Positions 46,434 to 55,805 of a stretch of 64,000 nt of DNA are shown here, in pieces. A program made the position numbers and the translations under genes. The notes under the pieces are model-generated. The model did not search any database. It was not told the DNA's origin and was given only the letters and a program-made list of their open reading frames with translations. The stretch comes from Planctomycetota bacterium (lineage in GTDB: Bacteria > Planctomycetota > J058 > J103): the NCBI GenBank assembly GCA_026004615.1, contig BPJM01000003.1:1-64000 (forward strand), given 5' to 3'. The stretch's first letter is position 1. Each line of letters starts with the position of its first letter.

Positions 46434-47312
46434 ATGCGCATCGGGGTCATCGGCGGTAGCGGGCTCTACGAGTTGGAGGGCTTCACCGAGCGGCAGGAAC
46501 TGCGGGTGGCGACCCCGTTCGGCGCGCCCTCGGACGCGGTGGTGCGCGGGCGGCTGGGCGAGGCGGAGGTGCTGTTCCTGGCGCGCCATGGGCGGGGCCA
46601 CCGCCTGCTGCCGACCGAGGTTCCGTATCGCGCCAACATCTACGCGCTGAAGCAGCTGGGCGCCGAGCGCGTCGTCGCGATCTCGGCGGTCGGCTCGCTG
46701 CGCGAGCACATCGCGCCCGGCCACCTGGTCTTCATCGACCAGTTCATCGACCGCACCTTCGCGCGTCCCTCCACCTTCTTCGGCGAGGGCTGCGTCGCGC
46801 ACGTGAGCTTCGCCGACCCGACCTGCGCGGCGCTGCGCGAGGTGCTGGTGGGGGCCGCGGCGGAGCTGGGACTGGCCCACCATCCGCGGGGCACCTACCT
46901 CTGCATGGAGGGCCCGCAGTTCTCCACCCGCGCCGAGAGCGCGCTGTACCGGAGCTGGAATGCCGACGTGATCGGCATGACCAACCTGCAGGAGGCCAAG
47001 CTCGCGCGGGAGGCGGAGCTGTGCTACCAGACGGTCGCGCTCGCGACCGACTACGACTGCTGGTACGAGGGCGAGCAGGAGGTGAGCGCCGAGGCGGTGG
47101 TGCAGACGCTGCGCGACAACATCGACCGGGCCCGCCGCCTGCTCGCGGTGGCCCTGCCGCGTCTGGCGGCGCGGCCGCGGACCTGCGGCTGCCGGGAGGC
47201 GCTGCGCGGCGCCATCATGACCGCGCCGGAACACATCCCGGCGCCGACGCGCGAGCGGCTGCAGCTGCTGATCGGCCGCTATCTGGAGCCCCCGGCGGCA
47301 GAGCCGCGCTGA
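46434..47312 (+). CDS. mtnP: S-methyl-5'-thioadenosine phosphorylase
   Basis: 292 residues. It cleaves methylthioadenosine from polyamine synthesis to adenine and methylthioribose-1-phosphate for methionine salvage. Phosphate-site motifs GVIGGSGLYE and FLARHGRGHRLLPTEVPYRAN are followed by MEGPQFSTRAES. The base-recognition loop ATDYDCW has Asp where guanosine-type enzymes have Asn, which favours adenine-containing substrates. Later salvage genes are not nearby, so the product may be used elsewhere. A weak promoter and the 65-base gap suggest independent expression. Confidence 0.92.
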   Translation: MRIGVIGGSGLYELEGFTERQELRVATPFGAPSDAVVRGRLGEAEVLFLARHGRGHRLLPTEVPYRANIYALKQLGAERVVAISAVGSLREHIAPGHLVFIDQFIDRTFARPSTFFGEGCVAHVSFADPTCAALREVLVGAAAELGLAHHPRGTYLCMEGPQFSTRAESALYRSWNADVIGMTNLQEAKLAREAELCYQTVALATDYDCWYEGEQEVSAEAVVQTLRDNIDRARRLLAVALPRLAARPRTCGCREALRGAIMTAPEHIPAPTRERLQLLIGRYLEPPAAEPR

Positions 47313-47342
47313 GCGCCCAGCCGCCCCAGGCGCCCTGCCCCC

Positions 47343-47370
47343 TTTTCATGGCGCGCGATCCGGGTATGCT
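47343..47370 (+). promoter_or_regulatory. Possible promoter of ileS
   Basis: TTTTCA (47343-47348), a 16-base spacer and TATGCT (47365-47370) lie 49 bases before the ileS GTG. Both boxes are AT-rich islands in a GC-rich gap. Confidence 0.4.
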
Positions 47371-47419
47371 GGGCTCCTTCGTGCCGCCGGTGCGGCGGCG
47401 CTGCTGAGGCGAGCTGCAA

Positions 47420-50372
47420 GTGGACCGGCAGACGCTGAAGAAGACGATCCAGCTCCCGCGCACCGCCTTCGACATGAAGGCGAACCTGCAGCGGCTGGAG
47501 CCGCGCTTGCTCGAGCGCTGGGAGCAGCAGGACCTGTACGGCCGCATCCGCCGGGCGCGCGCCGGCCGGCCGCGCTACGTGCTGCACGACGGGCCGCCGT
47601 ACGCCTCGGGCGAGCTGCACATCGGCACCGGCATGAACAAGATCCTCAAGGACATCGTGGTCAAGTACAAGACCATGCGCGGTTTCGATGTGCCGTTCGT
47701 GCCGGGCTGGGACTGCCACGGCCTGCCGATCGAGCACCAGGTGCTGAGCGCGATGCGCCAGCAGGGCGCCGACTGGCCGGTGGTCGAGATCCGCCGGCGG
47801 TGCGAGGCGTTCGCCCGCCGTCACATCGAGGGGCATCGGCGGCAGTTCAAGGCGCTGGGGGTGTTCGGCCGCTGGCAGCAGCCCTACCTCACACTCGATC
47901 CGGGCTACGAGGCGGGGGGTCATCGAGGTGTTCGCGCGGCTGGTGGCAGGCGGCTACGTCTACCGCCGCCGCAAGCCCATCCACTGGTGCCCGCTCGATC
48001 GGACCGCGCTCGCGGAGGCGGAGCTGGAATACGCCCCTCGCCGCGATCCCTCGATCTACCTGCTGTTGCCGCTGGCCGAGACCGAGCGCCATAGCGGCGA
48101 TGCGGGCGAGCGGGTGCACAGGCTGCTGGCCGAGCCCGGGCCCACAGCGGGGCTGCTGGTCTGGACCACGACCCCCTGGACGCTGTTCGGCAACGCCGCG
48201 GTGGCGGTCCACCCCGAGGCCGACTACGCGGTGGTGCAGATGCGGGTAGGCGGCCAGCTGCGCCGGGCGGTGGTGGCGGCGGCGCGGTGCGAGCAGGTGC
48301 TGCGGGCGCTGGGGGCGGAAGCGGCCGAGGTGCGGGGGCAGGTGCGCGGTGCGGAGCTGGTGGGGCTTCGCTATTGCCGGCCCTACCCGCAGGTGGGTGC
48401 CCGCACCACCGCTCCGGTGATCGCGGCCACCCACGTCGGCCTCGCCGAAGGAACCGGCCTGGTGCACACCGCCCCTGGCCACGGCACCGAGGACTACCTG
48501 GCGGGGCTCGCGCACGGGCTGGAGCTCTGGTCGCCGGTCGAACCCGACGGGACACTGGCCGCCGAGGTGGGGCCGCCGTTTGCGGGCCAGCCCGTGCACC
48601 AGGCGAACCCGCTGGTGATCGAGCAGCTGCGCGCGCGCGGCTGGCTGCTGGCTGCCGGCGAGCTCGAACACAGCTATCCCCACTGCTGGCGCTGCCGCAC
48701 GCCGCTGATCTTCCGCGCCACCGAACAGTGGTTCGTCTCGCTCGAACACCAGGCCCTGCGCGAGCGCGCGCTGCGCGCGGTGCGCGAACAGGTGCAGTGG
48801 GTGCCGGCGTGGGGGCGCACGCGCATCGAGGGCATGCTCGCGCAGCGGCCGGACTGGTGCATCTCGCGCCAGCGCGCCTGGGGCATCCCGATCCCGGTCC
48901 TGTACTGCGAGGCGTGCGGGCAGCCGTTGCTGCAGGTGCGCGCGATCGAGCGCGTGCGCGATCTGGTGCGCGCGCACGGCTCGGGAGTGTGGTTCGAACG
49001 GGAGGCGGCGGCGCTGCTCGGGCAGGGAGAGTTCCGCTGCGAGCAGTGCGGCAACGGCTCGTTCCGCAAAGAAGATGACATCTTCGATGTCTGGTTCGAG
49101 TCCGGCTCGAGCTGGCACGCGGTGCTGCAGAGCCCCGCGCAGCCGGAGCTGGGCTACCCGGCGGATCTCTACCTGGAGGGCACCGATCAGCACCGCGGCT
49201 GGTTCCAGCTGTCGTTGCTGCCGGCGCTGGCGGCCACGGGCCAGCCGCCCTACCGGACCGTGCTCACGCACGGGTTCGTGGTCGACGCCGCCGGCCACAA
49301 GATGTCGAAATCGCGCGGCAACTACCTCTCGCTCCAGGACGGCTTGGAGCAGTTCTCGGGCGACATCCTGCGGCTGTGGTTCAGCTCGCTGGACTACACC
49401 GACGACGTGGCGGTGAGCGCCGATCTCATCGCGGGCACGCGCGACGTCTACCGCAAGATCCGCAACACCTTCAAGTACCTGCTGGGCAACGTCCACGACC
49501 TGCGCGGCCCGCTGCCCTCCCGCCCCGCGCAGCCCGACGCGATCGACCTGTGGGCGCTGGCGCGGCTGGAGCAGGTGCGCGCGGGCGCCGAGGAGGCCTA
49601 CGAGGCGTTTCGCTTCCACCGGGTACACCGGCTGATCTACGAGTTCTGCGCGGTGGACCTCTCGGCGCTGTACTTCGAGGTGGTGCGCGACCGGCTGTAT
49701 TGCGACCCGCCGGCCTCGCCGCGCCGCCGCGCCACGCAGCAGGTGCTGGCGCGCACGCTGCTGGTGCTCACGCGCCTGCTGGCCCCCATCCTGGTCTTCA
49801 CCTGCGAGGAGGTGTGGGACCATCTGCGGCCGCTGGCCGCGCGCTGGGGACAAGAGCTGCCCGAGTCGGTGCACCTGGCCGACTGGCCGGCGGCGCGGCC
49901 CGACGATCTGGATGCCGACTTGCTCGCGCGCTTTGCGACGCTGTGGCGGGTGCGCGAGGAGGTGTTGCGCGAGGTGGAGAAGCTGCGCAAGGCGGGCACG
50001 ATCGGCGCGGGTACCGCAGCGCGGGTGAGCCTGGTGGTCGAGGCTGGCGGTTCCGCAGCCGGGGCAGCCGCCGGCGCGCCCGCGGAGTCGGTCGTGGCCG
50101 AGCAGCCGGCCGCGCTGGCGCAGCTGCTCGCCGCCACCGGCCCGCAGCGGCTGGCGGAGCTGTTCGGAGTGGCCGAGGTCGTGCTCGGCACCGAGCCGCT
50201 GCCCGGTGCGGTCGCGGGCGAAGAGCTGGCCGCCCTGCGCGTGCGCGCCGAACGCGCTCCCTATCCGCGTTGCGAGCGGTGCTGGATCCTGCGCCCGCTC
50301 CAAGCCGACGGGCTGTGTGCGCGGTGCGCCGAGGCGGTCGAGCTCGTGCTCGCCGGGGGGGGCGAGGGGTGA
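47420..50372 (+). CDS. ileS: Isoleucyl-tRNA synthetase, one frame break
   Basis: About 983 residues after removing one G from the run 47914-47919, which joins DPGYEAG to VIEVFARLVAGGY. It charges tRNA-Ile and edits valine. The first signature is HIGT (in GELHIGTGMNKILKDI) instead of HIGH. The editing domain has TTPWTLFGNAAVAV, and the second signature is KMSKSRGNYLSL. A C-terminal zinc ribbon has CERCW and CARC pairs. The GTG at 47420 is followed within 15 codons by the conserved LPRTAFDMKANL. The stop overlaps the purN start, so the two are coupled. Confidence 0.93.
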
Positions 50373-51133
50373 GGCCGCGGGGCGGCGAGGAGCCCGGCAA
50401 GGCGGCAGCCGAGCCGCTGCCGTGCTTCGTGCCGCCGCCCCCCGCCCCGCCCGGCGGGCGGCTACCGGTGGTGGTGCTGGTCTCGGGCGGGGGCACCACG
50501 CTGCAGAACTTCCTGATCGAGCGCGCGCGCGGCGGGCTGCCCATCGACATCCGGCTCGTCATCTCCAGCCGGCCCGACGCGTTCGCACTCGAGCGCGCGC
50601 GGCGCGCCGCCATCCCGACCCTGGTGCTGCGCCCGCGCGCGTTCGCCGACCCCACCGCCTACGGCGCCGCGATCGCCGAGGCTGCCGCGCAGGCCGAGGC
50701 CCAGCTGGTGTGCATGGCGGGTTTCCTGCACTTCTGGCAGGTCCCCCAGGCATGGCTCGGCCGCGTGCTCAACATCCACCCGGCGCTGTTGCCCGCCTTC
50801 GGCGGGCGGGGCATGTACGGCGATCGGGTGCACGCGGCGGTGCTCGAGTACGGCTGCAAGGTCTCGGGCTGCACGGTCCACATGGCGGACAACATCTACG
50901 ACCACGGACCGGTCGTGATCCAGCGCGTGGTGTACGTGCTGCAGGGCGACACGGTCGCGAGCCTGCGCGCGCGGGTCTTCCAGGAGGAGTGCGTCGCCTA
51001 TCCGCAGGCGATCCGGCTGCTCGCCGAAGGGCGCATCGCGGTCGAGGGCCGCCGCGTGCTCATCGTGCCGCCGCCCACCGCTCCCCGGCCCGAGCCCCTG
51101 GACGGCGAGCCCGCCGAGGGCGTAGCTCCCTAG
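50369..51133 (+). CDS. purN: Phosphoribosylglycinamide formyltransferase
   Basis: 254 residues, longer than the usual 190-215. A Pro-rich N-terminal extension of about 30 residues precedes the fold (VVVLVSGGGTTLQNFL). It transfers a formyl group from formyl-tetrahydrofolate to GAR in purine synthesis. The catalytic Asn and His are in LNIHPALLPAFGG, and the aspartate is in NIYDHGPVV within SGCTVHMAD. The GTG overlaps the ileS stop (GTGA). A C-terminal Pro/Glu tail follows the last helix. Confidence 0.9.
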   Translation: MRPRGGEEPGKAAAEPLPCFVPPPPAPPGGRLPVVVLVSGGGTTLQNFLIERARGGLPIDIRLVISSRPDAFALERARRAAIPTLVLRPRAFADPTAYGAAIAEAAAQAEAQLVCMAGFLHFWQVPQAWLGRVLNIHPALLPAFGGRGMYGDRVHAAVLEYGCKVSGCTVHMADNIYDHGPVVIQRVVYVLQGDTVASLRARVFQEECVAYPQAIRLLAEGRIAVEGRRVLIVPPPTAPRPEPLDGEPAEGVAP

Positions 51134-51184
51134 CGGCGGCGCCGCGCGCTGCCCGGCGGCCCGCTGCGGCACGCCGGCAGGGGC

Positions 51185-52624
51185 TCACCGGCCGGCGGGG
51201 CGCCGGGCCAGCCACTCGCCCACCAGGCGGCGAAAGTGCGCGCCCCGCTCCTCGTAGCACAGGTACTGGTCGTAGCTGGCGCAGCCAGGCGACAGCAGCA
51301 CCACCGAGCCGGGGCGTGCATGGGCCTGCGCCCGCACGAACGCCTCCTCCAGCCCCTCGCAGACCTCCACCGGCGGGCGGGCGCCGGGCCGGCGCGGCGC
51401 CGCAGCCGCGGCGGTGGCCACCGCCGCGGCGATCTCGGCGCGGCACTGCCCGTAGGCGATCACCGCGCGGGCCCGCGCGGCCACCGCCGCGCGAGCCAGC
51501 GGCAGCAGCGAGGTCCCCTTGCCAGCACCGCCGGCGAGCAACACCGCCCGGCCCGCATAGGCCTGCACGGCCGCCGCCGCCGCCTCGGGCGTGGTCGCCT
51601 TGGAGTCGTTGACGTACAGCACGCCGCCGTGCTCGGCCACCAGCTCCAGGCGATGGGGCAGGGGCCGAAACGCCGCCAGCGCCGCGGCCACCCGCTCGGC
51701 GCGGGCACCCAGAGCCCCGCACGCCGCCACCACCGCCAGCACGTTGGCGAGGTTGTGCCGGCCGCACAGCCGCAGCGCCGCCGCCTCGCCGTAACACCGC
51801 TCGGCGCCGGTCTCATCGCGATAGACCAGGCGGCCCTGCGCCAGGAAGGCGGCCGCGCCCGCGCCGCGCGGCGGCCGGCGGAGCCCGAAGGTGACCACCC
51901 GCGCCCCGCGCCGGCGCGCCACCGCCTCGAAGCTGCGCACGATGGGATCCTCGCGGTTGAGCACCGCCAGCCCCTCTGGCCCCAGCCCCTCCACCAGCGT
52001 CCGCTTGCATGCCACGTAGGCTTCGAGCGTGCCGTGCCGGTCGAGGTGGTTGGGCAGCACGTTGGTGATCAGCGCCAGCTGCGGGCGGATCCCCGGGCCG
52101 TCGCGCAAGTCCTCCAGCTGGAAGCTCGACAGCTCCAGCACCACCAGGTCCTGGGAACCGATCTCGTGCAGTCGGCCCAGCAACGGCTGGCCCATGTTCC
52201 CGCCCAGGTGCACGCGCCGCTGCAGGCCCGCGGCGAGCGCCGAGGCGAGCAGGCTCGCGGTGGTGGTCTTGCCGTTGGAGCCGGTCACGCCCAGCGGCGG
52301 TGCCGGCAGGGCCGCCGCGGCGAGGTTCATCTCCGTCGTCCAGGGGATCGCCCGTTCGGCCAGCAAGCGGCGCAGCGGCGCCTGGCGCGGGACCGCCGGC
52401 GAGACGCAGACCAGATCGGCACCCAGCAGATCCCGCTCGTCGTGGCCGCCCAGCCGGAACTCGATCGGCAGTCCCTCGAGCCGGGCGAGCGAATCGGCGA
52501 GCGCCGAGGCGGGCTTGAGGTCGGTCACCAGCACCCGCGCCCCGGCCTCGCAGAACCAGCGCGCCGCCGCCAGCTGTCCGCCGAACCGGCCGAGCCCGAG
52601 CAGCACCACCCGGCGGCCGCGCAC
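51185..52624 (-). CDS. murD: UDP-N-acetylmuramoylalanine-D-glutamate ligase
   Basis: 479 residues by the GTG at 52624. It adds D-glutamate to UDP-MurNAc-L-Ala in peptidoglycan synthesis. The nucleotide-binding Rossmann start VVLLGLGRFGGQ, the Mur ligase P-loop GVTGSNGKTTTAS, NHLDRHGTLEAY, the CKRTL lysine, HNLANVLAVV and the C-terminal LSPGCASYDQY with RGAHFRRLV are all in order. No ATG is available near the domain start, so GTG is the most reasonable choice. An upstream start could add up to about 35 residues before the PEGA gene. Its presence shows a peptidoglycan pathway, with no other mur genes nearby. Confidence 0.9.
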   Translation of the reverse strand: MRGRRVVLLGLGRFGGQLAAARWFCEAGARVLVTDLKPASALADSLARLEGLPIEFRLGGHDERDLLGADLVCVSPAVPRQAPLRRLLAERAIPWTTEMNLAAAALPAPPLGVTGSNGKTTTASLLASALAAGLQRRVHLGGNMGQPLLGRLHEIGSQDLVVLELSSFQLEDLRDGPGIRPQLALITNVLPNHLDRHGTLEAYVACKRTLVEGLGPEGLAVLNREDPIVRSFEAVARRRGARVVTFGLRRPPRGAGAAAFLAQGRLVYRDETGAERCYGEAAALRLCGRHNLANVLAVVAACGALGARAERVAAALAAFRPLPHRLELVAEHGGVLYVNDSKATTPEAAAAAVQAYAGRAVLLAGGAGKGTSLLPLARAAVAARARAVIAYGQCRAEIAAAVATAAAAAPRRPGARPPVEVCEGLEEAFVRAQAHARPGSVVLLSPGCASYDQYLCYEERGAHFRRLVGEWLARRPAGR

Positions 52625-52737
52625 GGCGGCGGCCAGCTCGGCGAGGCCCAGCCGGTTCGGATCGAGCGCTCCGGCCGCGGCAGCGGGCAGCGTGCCCGGC
52701 GCCGCCCCGGCGCCGCGCCGCCGTGCCGCCCCGGGCC

Positions 52738-53154
52738 TCAGGGAGCGGCGCTCGCCCGCACCGCCTCGGCGCGCTCGCGCACCGCCTCCAGGTTCCTCGG
52801 CGCGGCGGGCGCGAGCCGCACCTCGACCCGGTGCTCGTCGCGAATCGTCCACGGCACCAGCAGCTCCGCCACCAGATCGAGCCCGGGCCACTGGTACCAC
52901 GGCGGCTCGAGCGCTACCAGCCGCCGCGCGGGCTCGTGTCCCTCCGCACGCAGCACCAGCTCGCGGGTGCCGTAGTAGGAAAACCGCAGCTCCAGCGGGG
53001 TGCGGCCGACCGGGCAGCCATCCAGAAACACCCGCGCGCCGGCCGGCTCGCTCCGCACCCAGAGCACCCGCTCCACACACCCGCTGCTCGCCGCGCACAG
53101 CGCCGCCGCCATGGCGGCGGCGAGCAGCACCCTGCCGCCGGTGCGCACGCGCAT
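52738..53154 (-). CDS. PEGA-domain lipoprotein
   Basis: 138 residues. The signal peptide (LLAAAMAAALCAASSGC) ends in a lipobox-like SSGC, giving a lipid-anchored protein. The PEGA domain has the pattern SEPAGARVFLDGCPVGRTP followed by LRFSYYGTRELVLRAEGHEP. PEGA domains are surface beta-sandwich modules of mostly unknown role. A PWTIRDEHRVEVRL strand pair precedes a short helical tail. The stop lies 113 bases before the murD start on the same strand. Confidence 0.82.
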   Translation of the reverse strand: MRVRTGGRVLLAAAMAAALCAASSGCVERVLWVRSEPAGARVFLDGCPVGRTPLELRFSYYGTRELVLRAEGHEPARRLVALEPPWYQWPGLDLVAELLVPWTIRDEHRVEVRLAPAAPRNLEAVRERAEAVRASAAP

Positions 53155-53360
53155 CCCTCCCTTTGTATCGGCACGCCGAGCCGGACGAACGCAGCTCGTC
53201 CAGCCACGCGCAACTCCAAAAACCCCTGGCGCGGCGCGCTCGCCCGCCATCGTGGTCGCGGGCGCTGTGCGCCCGCGCCTCGCGCGCGACATCCAGGGCT
53301 GGCGGCGGGAGATGGTCCGGCCTCGATCCATCACCCGGTAGGGGTGGAGCCAGCGGTTGG

Positions 53361-53447
53361 CGGAGAGGTCGGGATTCGAACCCGAGGGACCCTGACGGGC
53401 CCGCCGCCTTAGCAAGGCGGTGCTTTCGGCCGCTCAGCCACCTCTCC
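53361..53447 (-). tRNA. tRNA-Ser (anticodon GCU)
   Basis: On the minus strand the 87-base sequence folds as a class II tRNA. The acceptor stem is GGAGAGG/CCTCTCC with discriminator G, the D-loop starts TGGCTGAG, and the anticodon arm is CCGCC-TTGCTAA-GGCGG with GCT at 34-36. A long variable arm precedes the T arm GGTTCGAATCC. The long variable arm confirms a serine tRNA reading AGC/AGU. No CCA is encoded. Confidence 0.97.
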
Positions 53448-53596
53448 GCGCCACGACCGAGAATCCCAGCGAAGCGGGATTTTAAAGCGCCTGCGGCGGT
53501 GCGTCAACGCCGCCGGCGAGCAGCGGGCTCCTCCCCCTGGCGCGCTCCAGGCCGCAGCGAGCACACCCGGTGCAGCGAGCACAGAGTGCGCCGGCC

Positions 53597-54016
53597 TCAC
53601 CGCTCGGCGAACAGCCCCGGCGCCGCCAGAATCGGGGCACCATCGAGGTGGGCGACCAGGATGGCGTCCACCGCGCGGCAGAGCAGCTGGCGACGGCTGC
53701 CGTCCGCCGCCTCGATCAGCAACCGCGCCGGCCACCAGCCCGCCCGCTCCGGCTCCAGCTCCGCGGCGAGCAGGCGCGCCGCCAGCGCTGCCAGCAGCTG
53801 CAGCAGCAGGGCGTGCGGCACGCGCGGCAGCGGCTGTGCGGCCTCTGCGCCCTCGCGCAACACCCAGTCGTACGCCGCCGCCTCCACCACGCCGATGGGC
53901 AGCCGCAACCGGCGCGCGCCTGCGCGTTCGCGCAGCTCCAGGTGGCACTGCTCCCGCGCCCGATCGATCACCAGCCGCTGCAGCACCACCTCGGCGCGCG
54001 ACTCGCCTTCCGCCAC
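53597..54016 (-). CDS. Bifunctional-nuclease-fold (BFN/DUF151) protein
   Basis: 139 residues from a GTG. The pattern RLRLPIGVVEAAAYDWVL, then LPRVPHALLLQLLAAL and CRAVDAILVAHLDGAPIL matches the BFN fold, where EA, the Pro-His-Leu turn and the DAI-A helix are conserved. In this copy the usual SRPSDA is LCRAVDA and HDLL is HALL, so nuclease activity is doubtful. It lies between tRNA-Ser and dnaA, in the opposite direction to dnaA. Confidence 0.72.
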   Translation of the reverse strand: MAEGESRAEVVLQRLVIDRAREQCHLELRERAGARRLRLPIGVVEAAAYDWVLREGAEAAQPLPRVPHALLLQLLAALAARLLAAELEPERAGWWPARLLIEAADGSRRQLLCRAVDAILVAHLDGAPILAAPGLFAER

Positions 54017-54190
54017 CGTCCACCCTCACGCAGCCGCCACCCGCCTGTTCCGCACCACCTGCCGGCGCGGCGCTGCACCTGCGCCTGCGCGCCGGCCCGC
54101 CCGTGCCCGGATCCGCAGCTCCCGCATCCACAGTGCCGAGCCCTGCTCGCCATGGCAAGCCCCGAGATCTTCGGAGCCTCGCCCCCGCGC

Positions 54191-54220
54191 TTGACAACGC
54201 CGCGGCACCCTCGCTACGAT
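54191..54220 (+). promoter_or_regulatory. dnaA promoter
   Basis: TTGACA (54191-54196), an 18-base spacer and TACGAT (54215-54220) lie about 149 bases before the dnaA ATG. A TTGTGCACA, two mismatches from the DnaA box consensus, sits in the leader at 54327-54335 and could allow autoregulation. Confidence 0.65.
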
Positions 54221-54368
54221 CCGCACCGCTCGCGCGGCACGGCAGGCCTCCCGGATCGCGTACGGCTGCCCGTGCGGCGCGATGCGTTGCCTGGCGGGTG
54301 CCGCCCAGCTCGGCCTGCCCGCCGCGTTGTGCACACACGCCCTGGTCCGACAGAACCGGAGTCGCTCC

Positions 54369-55805
54369 ATGCCAGCCAATACGGCGCAGACCTGGGCATC
54401 GGTCCTGCAGTACGTGCGCGCGCAGATCAAGCCCCAGCAGTTCGACACCTGGTTCCCCCAGCTGCGCTGCCTGGAGTTCGATCCCGCCGGACACGTGCGT
54501 CTGGCCACGCCCAACACCTTCTACAAGCACTGGATGGAGCGGCATTACCGGGAGCTGCTCACCAACGCCTTCGAGGAGGTGCTGGGCCAGAGCGTCGCGG
54601 TGGAGTTCGTGATCGAGCCGCCCGCGGCCGGCAACGGCTGCAGCGCCAGCGCGCCCCAGACCGCAGCCGCACCCTCGCCGCCCGCCGTCCAGACGCCCTC
54701 CAGCCCCGCCAGCCAGCCGGCGAGCAACGCGGAGTTCGGCCCCGACACCGCCCCCGCCCCTGCCTCCAGCATCGCAGGCACGGGCGACATCCCGCTGAAC
54801 CCGCACTACACGTTCGACAACTTCGTCGTCGGTCCGTCCAATCGGCTGGCACACGCAGCCGCACTCGCTGTCACCGAGAATCCAGCGACCCAGTACAACC
54901 CGCTTTTTTTGCACGGCGGGGTGGGGCTCGGTAAGACGCATCTGCTCCAGGCGATCTGCCACCAGCTGATCGCCAAGAACCGCTCGGTTCGCTACGTCTA
55001 TCTGTCCTGCGAGGCGTTCGTGAACGAGTACATCGCCTCGCTGCAGCGGGGCGAGGTCGATGGCTTCCGGCAGCGCTACCGCCACGTCGACATGCTGCTG
55101 ATCGACGACGTCCACTTCCTCGCCTCGAAGAAGGCACTGCAGGAGGAGTTCTTCCACACCTTCAACGCCCTGTACAACGCGCAGCGGCAGATCATCCTGA
55201 GCAGCGACTCGCCGCCGAACGAGATCCAGGACCTGGAAGAACGCCTGGTGTCGCGCTTCCGCTGGGGTCTGGTCGCCGAGGTCGAGCCGCCGCACTACGA
55301 GACCAAGGTCGCCATCATCCGGCGCAAGGCTCAGGCTCGCGGCAAGGAGCTACCCGACGATGTCGTCGATTTCCTCGCCACCAACCTCGATTCCAACATC
55401 CGCGAGCTCGAGGGGGCAGTGCTCAAGATCATAGTGCTGGCAGGGCTGCAGAACCGCCCCATCGATCTCGCGCTGTGCCGGAGCGCACTCAAGGAGCTGA
55501 CCAGCCGCAGCGGCCATGTCAACATCAGCCAGATCATGAACGTGGTCGCCAACCACTTCCACCTCAAGATCGCCGACCTGCAGAGCCGCAAGCGCAGCAA
55601 GTCGCTGGTGCTGCCGCGCCACATCTGCATGTACCTCGCGCGCACCCTCACGCCGATGTCGCTGGAAGAGGTGGGCGGGCACTTCGGCGGCCGCGATCAC
55701 ACCACCGTGCTGCACGCCGAGAGCAAGATCCGCGAACTGCGCGAGCAGGACCCCGAGCTGCGAGCGCAGCTGGACCGGCTCGCCCGCGAGCTGCAGCGCG
55801 GCTGA
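54369..55805 (+). CDS. dnaA: Chromosomal replication initiator DnaA
   Basis: 478 residues. Domain I begins TWASVLQYVRAQIKPQQF. A Pro/Ala-rich domain II linker (about 90-135) leads to the AAA+ domain with NPHYTFDNFVVG, Walker A GGVGLGKTHL, Walker B LLIDDVHFL and the sensor region EDLEERLVSRFRWGL-like DLEERLVSRF. Domain IV has the DNA-contact signature GGRDHTTVLHA. It opens the replication origin. The ATG at 54369 has no strong ribosome site but matches the family N-terminus. dnaN follows after a 559-base gap that probably holds the origin. Confidence 0.97.
   Translation: MPANTAQTWASVLQYVRAQIKPQQFDTWFPQLRCLEFDPAGHVRLATPNTFYKHWMERHYRELLTNAFEEVLGQSVAVEFVIEPPAAGNGCSASAPQTAAAPSPPAVQTPSSPASQPASNAEFGPDTAPAPASSIAGTGDIPLNPHYTFDNFVVGPSNRLAHAAALAVTENPATQYNPLFLHGGVGLGKTHLLQAICHQLIAKNRSVRYVYLSCEAFVNEYIASLQRGEVDGFRQRYRHVDMLLIDDVHFLASKKALQEEFFHTFNALYNAQRQIILSSDSPPNEIQDLEERLVSRFRWGLVAEVEPPHYETKVAIIRRKAQARGKELPDDVVDFLATNLDSNIRELEGAVLKIIVLAGLQNRPIDLALCRSALKELTSRSGHVNISQIMNVVANHFHLKIADLQSRKRSKSLVLPRHICMYLARTLTPMSLEEVGGHFGGRDHTTVLHAESKIRELREQDPELRAQLDRLARELQRG

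Noticed and set aside
49105..49130. TGGCAC-TGC sequence resembling a sigma-54 promoter
   Set aside because: It lies inside ileS coding sequence with imperfect spacing, and no gene starts after it.
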